Under the pieces are notes generated by a model. It searched no databases and had not been told where the DNA came from. It saw only the letters and a list, made by a program, of their open reading frames with translations. This document shows positions 59,930-64,000 of a DNA stretch of 64,000 nt, piece by piece (within the stretch, counting starts at the first letter, position 1; each line of letters begins with the position of its first letter). Source of the stretch: a virus. The translations under genes were made by a program, and so were the position numbers. The stretch spans positions 62,001 to 126,000 of the IMG/VR virus record IMGVR_UViG_3300042691_053984, one strand, 5' to 3'.

Positions 59930-60874
59930 ATGTTAACTATGCTAGACAATAAATGTAAAATATGCGAAAAAGAATTTGGCTCCCTAGAGTCAGTCTTCAG
60001 GCACATCAAGGTCCACGAAATAAAAGCTAAAGAGTACGTCCTAAAGTGGAAGCACAATGGTATTGCACCGCTATGTTCTTGCGGATGTGGGGGAGAAACT
60101 AATTGGAATATAGCTTTAAAGGATTTTGCAAAGTTTATTCAAGGACATCATGCACACGGAAGAGCTAAGTCTGATGACGAAAAGAGAAGAATCGGAGAAA
60201 AAAATAGGGCCAATATGAAGGCGTGGATGGCAAGACATCCAGATGTAGCAAAGAAAAGAGCCGAAAGCATGGCAAGCATTAGAACTCCTGATTTTGAAGA
60301 ACGTCGCATTAATTCAACACGCAAAGCCTACGAGTCAATGACCGCAGAAGACAAGCAAAAGTTCTCTGATCATTTTAAAAGACTTTGGGAGGATGGGACA
60401 CTAACAGAAGCCCATGTTAAATCTAGCGAAACGTTCAAGCGTCGTTTTGCAAATGGAGAATATGATTTTGCTGAGCGAAATGAGAAGATCTCCGCTATCA
60501 TAACCCAGTTATATCTTGATGGCGGATTCGAGTGGTCTACAGGCCAATACATTTCTGTGAAATCTGGAAAGACATTCAACTACAGGTCTTCATGGGAGCT
60601 TGAATTAATGAGGCAGTTGGATGAAGACGCAGTCGTTGAGCTTTGGAATTATGAGCCCTTTTCGATACCTTACCTCTTCGAGGGCAAGGTTCGTAGATAT
60701 GTCCCAGACTTTCATATTGTAACTGACGATGGGCAAGACGTGCTTGTAGAAGTTAAGCCTGCTAGCCTTAGTGGCACAGAGAAAAACTCTTGTAAACGGT
60801 TAGCCGCTGTGGAATTTTGTCAAAAAAATGGGTGGAGATATCTTGAGTGGAAGCCCGGCGATAAAATACCGTGA
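59930..60874 (+). CDS. Free-standing (homing-like) endonuclease with gp4-type nuclease domain
   Basis: A 314-residue protein. N-terminal C2H2-type zinc finger (CKICEKEFGSLESVFRHIKV then H) and a CSCGCGG cluster, a middle basic helical region with NUMOD-like stretches (KSDDEKRRIGEKNRANMKAW), and a C-terminal PD-(D/E)XK domain: KTFNYRSSWELELMRQLDED, RRYVPDFHIVTDDG and VLVEVKPASLS. That last domain is clearly related to the gp4-like protein at 41496 (KEFKFRSGWE, YYPDF, LVEIKPKK). Layout suggests a mobile endonuclease recognising DNA by its zinc finger and helices. It is flanked by terminators and follows the capsid gene, a typical site for phage homing genes. ATG at 59930 or 59939; no ribosome site seen. 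Confidence 0.72.
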   Translation: MLTMLDNKCKICEKEFGSLESVFRHIKVHEIKAKEYVLKWKHNGIAPLCSCGCGGETNWNIALKDFAKFIQGHHAHGRAKSDDEKRRIGEKNRANMKAWMARHPDVAKKRAESMASIRTPDFEERRINSTRKAYESMTAEDKQKFSDHFKRLWEDGTLTEAHVKSSETFKRRFANGEYDFAERNEKISAIITQLYLDGGFEWSTGQYISVKSGKTFNYRSSWELELMRQLDEDAVVELWNYEPFSIPYLFEGKVRRYVPDFHIVTDDGQDVLVEVKPASLSGTEKNSCKRLAAVEFCQKNGWRYLEWKPGDKIP

Positions 60875-60877
60875 TTA

Positions 60878-60920
60878 GCTTTTGCCTAGCTTGAGGCTAC
60901 CGAAAGGCAGCTTTTTTTTT
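60878..60920 (+). terminator. Probable terminator after the endonuclease gene
   Basis: Following the endonuclease stop, GCT and GCCT (60878-60887) can pair with AGGC and AGC (60905-60911) as a bulged stem; a second option pairs GCCT with AGGC at 60894-60897. A run of nine T starts at 60912. The stem is imperfect but the T tract is convincing. Confidence 0.6.
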
Positions 60921-60990
60921 ATTTGGAGTGTATTATTTGTTTTTTCTAATTAGTTATTTACGAATGTCACGCGTGACGGGAGAAGCACAC

Positions 60991-62124
60991 ATGAGAATGA
61001 GTTCTTTGCAGCTAAAGAGATTGATAGAGTCTGAGGTAAAGGGTGCCATGGAGTCGAAGAGACGGACAAAGAGACGCCCAATGAGAGAGGCTTCGTTCAG
61101 GCCTAGCTTGGTCTCGCTAATTTTTGAAGAGTTAAGCGACGCAGAGACTGAAAATTTGATTAGTAAAAATATCACACAGCCCTTGTCATCGACAGCAGAC
61201 AAGACGACAGTAGAAAAGATAGTTCAGTTTTTAAACTCAAGTGAGGGTCAAGACCAAAAAGTAAGAGATAAGCTGGCGTCTGGTGCAAATGACGGTAACC
61301 CATCTGACGAAGTTATGGAAGTTGGGGTAGAGACATTGCCTGTCTTGAAACTCAAACCCTCTCAGTCACAAATTGGTTTGCCTAATTCAATCGGGTTTGC
61401 GTTTACTTCAAAGGGGAAAAAAGTGGGGGCCTTGGAGGCCGCGTTGAAGGGAAATGTGAACTCAACGGAAATTGTCGCGTGTGGCGACGGCATTGATAAT
61501 AACTTTATCATCGATGGTCACCACAGGTGGTCGTCGGCAATCGCCGTAAATCCAGCTGCAAATATCACCGTCTCTTTCATTAAAGGAGACGATGCATTCA
61601 AAGTGCTGTCAATATGCCAGCTTGCCATTGCTACTTACAAGCCAGGTAAACTACCATCTAACACTTCTGAACCTGACACAAACTTACTTACCATGAGCGC
61701 CGACGCAATCGCACAGTACGCAAAAGACAACGTCGGAAAAGTCGTTGATGAAAAGGCAGGCTCCCCGCTTTTGACTGACGATATCTTAGACTTCCTTGCC
61801 GGGCAAGGCTATGGAGGCGCATCAGCGACAGATGACAGAGACACGAAGCTGGATAAGATCTGCACCAAGATCGGAGAGAACTGCAAAAAAGTGCCAACAC
61901 CTGGTGACGCGCCTGACAGAGTTCATATGCCGCAGTTTGATCCAAAATCGGGCGGTCCGACGCTTGATCAAGTTAAAGATAAATTTACGGGCGGGCAATT
62001 AAACTTTAAAGATCCTGTTGGTTCATCAGGCGGAGGAAAGCAGCAGGTCACTGCGGAATCTTGGGATCGCCAAGGTGCAGTCGTCGTAGAGCGCTGGCAG
62101 CGGCTTGCTGGATTGATCAAGTAA
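60991..62124 (+). CDS. Tagged ParB/Srx-like protein (DGHHRW motif), putative capsid cargo
   Basis: A 377-residue protein from the ATG at 60991 (GGGAGA eight bases upstream; the frame opens at 60928). N-terminus MRMSSLQLKRLIESE is the shared helix tag and contains LIE, a possible gp21 site. The middle holds a ParB/sulfiredoxin-like motif DNNFIIDGHHRWSSAIAVNP, related to the paralogue at 63237. The C-terminal 15 residues, VVVERWQRLAGLIK, are nearly identical to the end of the next gene and similar to that of the scaffold. The DGHHRW loop would bind nucleotide or phosphate. A role in the virion or after injection is inferred from tags and position. Confidence 0.65.
   Translation: MRMSSLQLKRLIESEVKGAMESKRRTKRRPMREASFRPSLVSLIFEELSDAETENLISKNITQPLSSTADKTTVEKIVQFLNSSEGQDQKVRDKLASGANDGNPSDEVMEVGVETLPVLKLKPSQSQIGLPNSIGFAFTSKGKKVGALEAALKGNVNSTEIVACGDGIDNNFIIDGHHRWSSAIAVNPAANITVSFIKGDDAFKVLSICQLAIATYKPGKLPSNTSEPDTNLLTMSADAIAQYAKDNVGKVVDEKAGSPLLTDDILDFLAGQGYGGASATDDRDTKLDKICTKIGENCKKVPTPGDAPDRVHMPQFDPKSGGPTLDQVKDKFTGGQLNFKDPVGSSGGGKQQVTAESWDRQGAVVVERWQRLAGLIK
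62074..62121 (+). repeat. Direct repeat, copy A (encodes RWQRLAGLIK tag)
   Basis: The 48 bases encoding the C-terminal tag of the gene ending at 62124 are about four-fifths identical to 63148-63195, including the identical run CGCTGGCAGCG. They end at the stop codon here. Many differences are at third codon positions, so the peptide is under selection while the DNA drifts. Confidence 0.85.
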
Positions 62125-62139
62125 GATTGGAGAAAATAC

Positions 62140-63201
62140 ATGAGATACAACAACAACAGAAATAGTGAGCTTTTTAGATTGCGTCAGACGATCAGGAGAA
62201 TCATCAAGGAAGAGGCGGAGAACGTAATCCCTGGAGATGCGTCGCCTGATAAGCAGGTTCACGTGTTTGACTTCGATGACACTCTCGGTGAGACGTCGAA
62301 CGCCAACGGGATCATGTTGCATCAGGACGGGAAACCCGTTCACAAGTCAGAAGGAGAGGCTCGTGATTGGGCAAAGTCTATGGGGCTGACAAACTCTGAC
62401 TTCCTTCCGCCTGAAGTTGCACAGATCTCCAACAGAGACGGTGGCTATGCGATCTACGTGACGTCAAAAGCGCTAGCTAAAGTGCAGAACCTCTTTAAAC
62501 CCTCGAAGACAAAGCAGGCGATCACGGGTGTGAGCGAGCCTCCAGCAAAGGGTCCATCTATCTTAATTGACTTTACACCGTCGGCAGACGTAAGTATAGA
62601 AACGACTAAACCAATCGACTCGACTATCGACAGGTTGAAGGACGCAAATTCGAAGGGATCAAAGACCATCGTCATCACTGCGAGGCAGGCCGACGGCGAA
62701 GGCACAAACTTTAAAGGCGAAAAAGTCGGAGCGACAAATGCCAAAGACATGAATGCATTTCTATCGAAGCAGGGTGCCAAGCCGACTGACGGCGTATTGG
62801 GAGTCGTGGGTCAAAACAAGGGAGATGCTATCATCGACAAGTACCTGAAGTCAGGGGAGCCTCCCGAAGAGATACACTTCTACGACGACTTGGAGAAAAA
62901 CACGAGTGAGGTCGAGGCAGCCGTAGGAAAACAAGTACCATCAGAGCTTTTTGTCTACGGCCCAGGAGAATTTGCCCACGGTCAGGCAAGCGCGGATAGT
63001 CCTCGGGCGAAATTTCCCAAGGACGAAGCTTCAGAAGAAGACTGGAAGAAGCGTGACACAGATCGTCGTGCAGCAAACAAGGCAGCTCGTGCAGCTGCAG
63101 ATGCAGCCGCAGCTGCACAAGCTCAAAACTCGAGCCGCTTCAGGGACGGTGCGGTCATGGTGGAACGCTGGCAGCGCCTCGCAGGTTTAATCAAGGATTG
63201 A
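62140..63201 (+). CDS. Tagged HAD-like phosphatase-type protein, putative capsid cargo
   Basis: A 353-residue protein. HVFDFDDTLGETSN is the HAD nucleophile motif I (D-x-D-x-T), ITARQADGEG holds motif II, KGDAIIDKY the motif III lysine, and HFYDDLEKN motif IV acidic residues, so it looks like a complete HAD hydrolase fold (possibly a phosphatase or nucleotidase). N-terminus LRQTIRRIIKEEAENV follows the helix tag pattern. The C-terminus has an alanine-rich linker (about residues 302-330) and then VMVERWQRLAGLIKD. It lies 15 bases after the preceding tagged gene with GGAGA upstream. Substrate unknown; delivery in the virion is inferred. Confidence 0.7.
   Translation: MRYNNNRNSELFRLRQTIRRIIKEEAENVIPGDASPDKQVHVFDFDDTLGETSNANGIMLHQDGKPVHKSEGEARDWAKSMGLTNSDFLPPEVAQISNRDGGYAIYVTSKALAKVQNLFKPSKTKQAITGVSEPPAKGPSILIDFTPSADVSIETTKPIDSTIDRLKDANSKGSKTIVITARQADGEGTNFKGEKVGATNAKDMNAFLSKQGAKPTDGVLGVVGQNKGDAIIDKYLKSGEPPEEIHFYDDLEKNTSEVEAAVGKQVPSELFVYGPGEFAHGQASADSPRAKFPKDEASEEDWKKRDTDRRAANKAARAAADAAAAAQAQNSSRFRDGAVMVERWQRLAGLIKD
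63148..63195 (+). repeat. Direct repeat, copy B (encodes RWQRLAGLIK tag)
   Basis: Second copy of the element described at 62074-62121. It lies just before the last codon of the HAD-like gene; this protein has one extra residue (Asp) after the tag. The two copies are about 1 kb apart in the same orientation. Confidence 0.85.
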
Positions 63202-63236
63202 TATATATATAAGCAGATGTCAGCAGGAGAAAACAC

Positions 63237-64000
63237 ATGAGAATCAGCCCACAGACGTTGAATAGAATCATCACATCAGAGATCAGGTCACTAATGGAGT
63301 CAAAGAAAAGAGTGACCAGAGGTAAAGGAAGACCCAGTCTATATTCTGCTTTATTTGAAGATGCAGACCCAGGTAAGATCGATCCGAATAGATTCCCACT
63401 AGAGTTGGGATCTGTGAATATAGATTCAGCAAAAAAATTCGTGTCAGGTGGTCTCAACGATGGCGATAAAAAAGATGATGTGATCAGCGCAAAAGTAAAC
63501 GCAAGTTTGGGCACTGTCAAAGACTTAAAACCGTCTCAGACTTCTATGAACCTAGGCAAAGCTTGGTCATTTGCTCTTAGCATGATTAACGGCACAATGC
63601 CTGGTTCTGATGGCCCTGGAGGGAACCTTGATGCCTTTGTTTCTAGCGATAACTACATTATGGATGGACACCATAGGTGGATCGCAAGCTGGATGGTCGA
63701 TCCTGTTGCTGAGATGAAAGGCCATAAAGTGAATATGCCTGGCGAAAAGCTTGTCGCAGTTTTAAACGCAGTCACAAAGGGTCTACATGGTATTGAAAAA
63801 GGAAATCCATCAACAGGCGGTTTTGACCAGTTTAAAGACAAGCAAAAGATGACAGATGCCTGTAAGGCTGGGATTGAAGCAGGCCCGATTAATGGTAATG
63901 TTGAAGATTTGAAAAAGAAATTAAAAGATTGGACGGGCACGCAAGACGATGCCGGGCTCGTTGACGCGACTGTTGAAAAAGTCATGGACAACTTGTCGTC
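63237..64000 (+). CDS. Tagged ParB/Srx-like protein (DGHHRW motif), partial, paralogue of 60991
   Basis: The open frame runs from the ATG at 63237 (AGGAGA seven bases upstream) past the right edge; 254 codons are visible. N-terminus MRISPQTLNRIITSEIRSLM aligns with the gene at 60991 and 55334 and contains LME. DLKPSQTSMNLGKAWSFALS and DNYIMDGHHRWIASWMVDPV match KPSQSQIGLPNSIGFAF and DNNFIIDGHHRWSSAIAVNP of the paralogue. The C-terminus is outside the window, so whether it ends in the RWQRLAG tag cannot be told. Upstream, TTGATATATATATAAGCA spans the stop of the previous gene. Confidence 0.7.
   Translation, partial: MRISPQTLNRIITSEIRSLMESKKRVTRGKGRPSLYSALFEDADPGKIDPNRFPLELGSVNIDSAKKFVSGGLNDGDKKDDVISAKVNASLGTVKDLKPSQTSMNLGKAWSFALSMINGTMPGSDGPGGNLDAFVSSDNYIMDGHHRWIASWMVDPVAEMKGHKVNMPGEKLVAVLNAVTKGLHGIEKGNPSTGGFDQFKDKQKMTDACKAGIEAGPINGNVEDLKKKLKDWTGTQDDAGLVDATVEKVMDNLS

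Noticed and set aside
59833-60990. Group I intron around the endonuclease
   Set aside because: The endonuclease is outside the capsid frame, which ends normally; no intron core elements seen, and both sides have ordinary terminators.
60991-64000. Plasmid-type ParB partition system
   Set aside because: Only the DGHHR-type loop is shared; no helix-turn-helix, no ParA and no parS-like repeats are seen, and both genes carry head-region tags.
1-64000. tRNA genes and CRISPR arrays
   Set aside because: All intergenic gaps are short; I found no cloverleaf-like sequence and no regularly spaced repeats.

Overview
The window reads as part of the genome of a large tailed bacteriophage of the T4 superfamily (myovirus type), most likely from an aquatic or marine host. 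The basis is a head module in T4 order: large terminase (gp17-like), portal (gp20), prohead protease (gp21), acidic scaffold (gp22 position) and major capsid protein (gp23). With it are a gp4-type head-completion nuclease, a gp61-type primase and a fused gp47/gp46 (SbcD/SbcC) recombination nuclease. There are no rRNA or tRNA genes, no CRISPR array and no host housekeeping genes, and genes are packed almost without gaps. The host cannot be named from the sequence.

Region 1, 1 to 17.7 kb, minus strand: a glycan island of 21 tightly packed genes, most joined by 1 to 4 base start/stop overlaps, running leftward off the window. It holds nucleotide-sugar enzymes (RmlA-, RmlB- and RmlD-like and a GDP-mannose 3,5-epimerase-like protein), about twelve glycosyltransferases of several folds, two FkbM-type and one other SAM methyltransferase, a Gfo/Idh/MocA oxidoreductase and a PhyH-type dioxygenase. 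Together they could build and decorate a complex glycan, on the virion, on the host surface or elsewhere; the sequence does not say which.

Region 2, 17.7 to 27.7 kb: after a divergent intergenic switch come a membrane-anchored coiled-coil protein, a shortened GroEL-like protein with apical and intermediate domains but no recognisable ATPase motifs, a minus-strand pair of paralogous unknown proteins, three small genes, a ClpP-like protease, a DinG/XPD-type helicase, a small histone-H1-like protein on its own promoter and terminator, a minus-strand sigma-region-4-like regulator, and a PIN-PhoH fusion protein.

Region 3, 27.7 to 41.5 kb, plus strand: seven large AT-rich genes that look like tail, baseplate or fibre proteins (FN3-like and LamG-like domains, shared N- and C-terminal modules). 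Region 4, 41.5 to 48.9 kb: gp4-like nuclease, RuvC-like resolvase, ParB/Srx-like protein, pentapeptide-repeat protein, primase, fused SbcDC, zinc-ribbon protein. Region 5, 48.9 to 59.9 kb: head assembly genes ending in a very GC-rich major capsid gene and a strong terminator. Region 6, 59.9 to 64 kb: a free-standing endonuclease whose nuclease domain resembles the phage's own gp4, then a tandem set of tagged proteins (two with a DGHHRW motif, one HAD-like).

The most interesting signal is a set of otherwise unrelated proteins in and around the head module that share a short N-terminal amphipathic helix (pattern L-x-x-[LI]-[IV]-x-x-E). Two of them, plus the scaffold, end in a nearly identical RWxRLAG tag, and a fourth protein has a related RWANLA. 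I infer a capsid-loading (cargo-targeting) tag system, analogous to but different from the capsid-targeting sequence of T4 internal proteins. This is a hypothesis from sequence pattern only.
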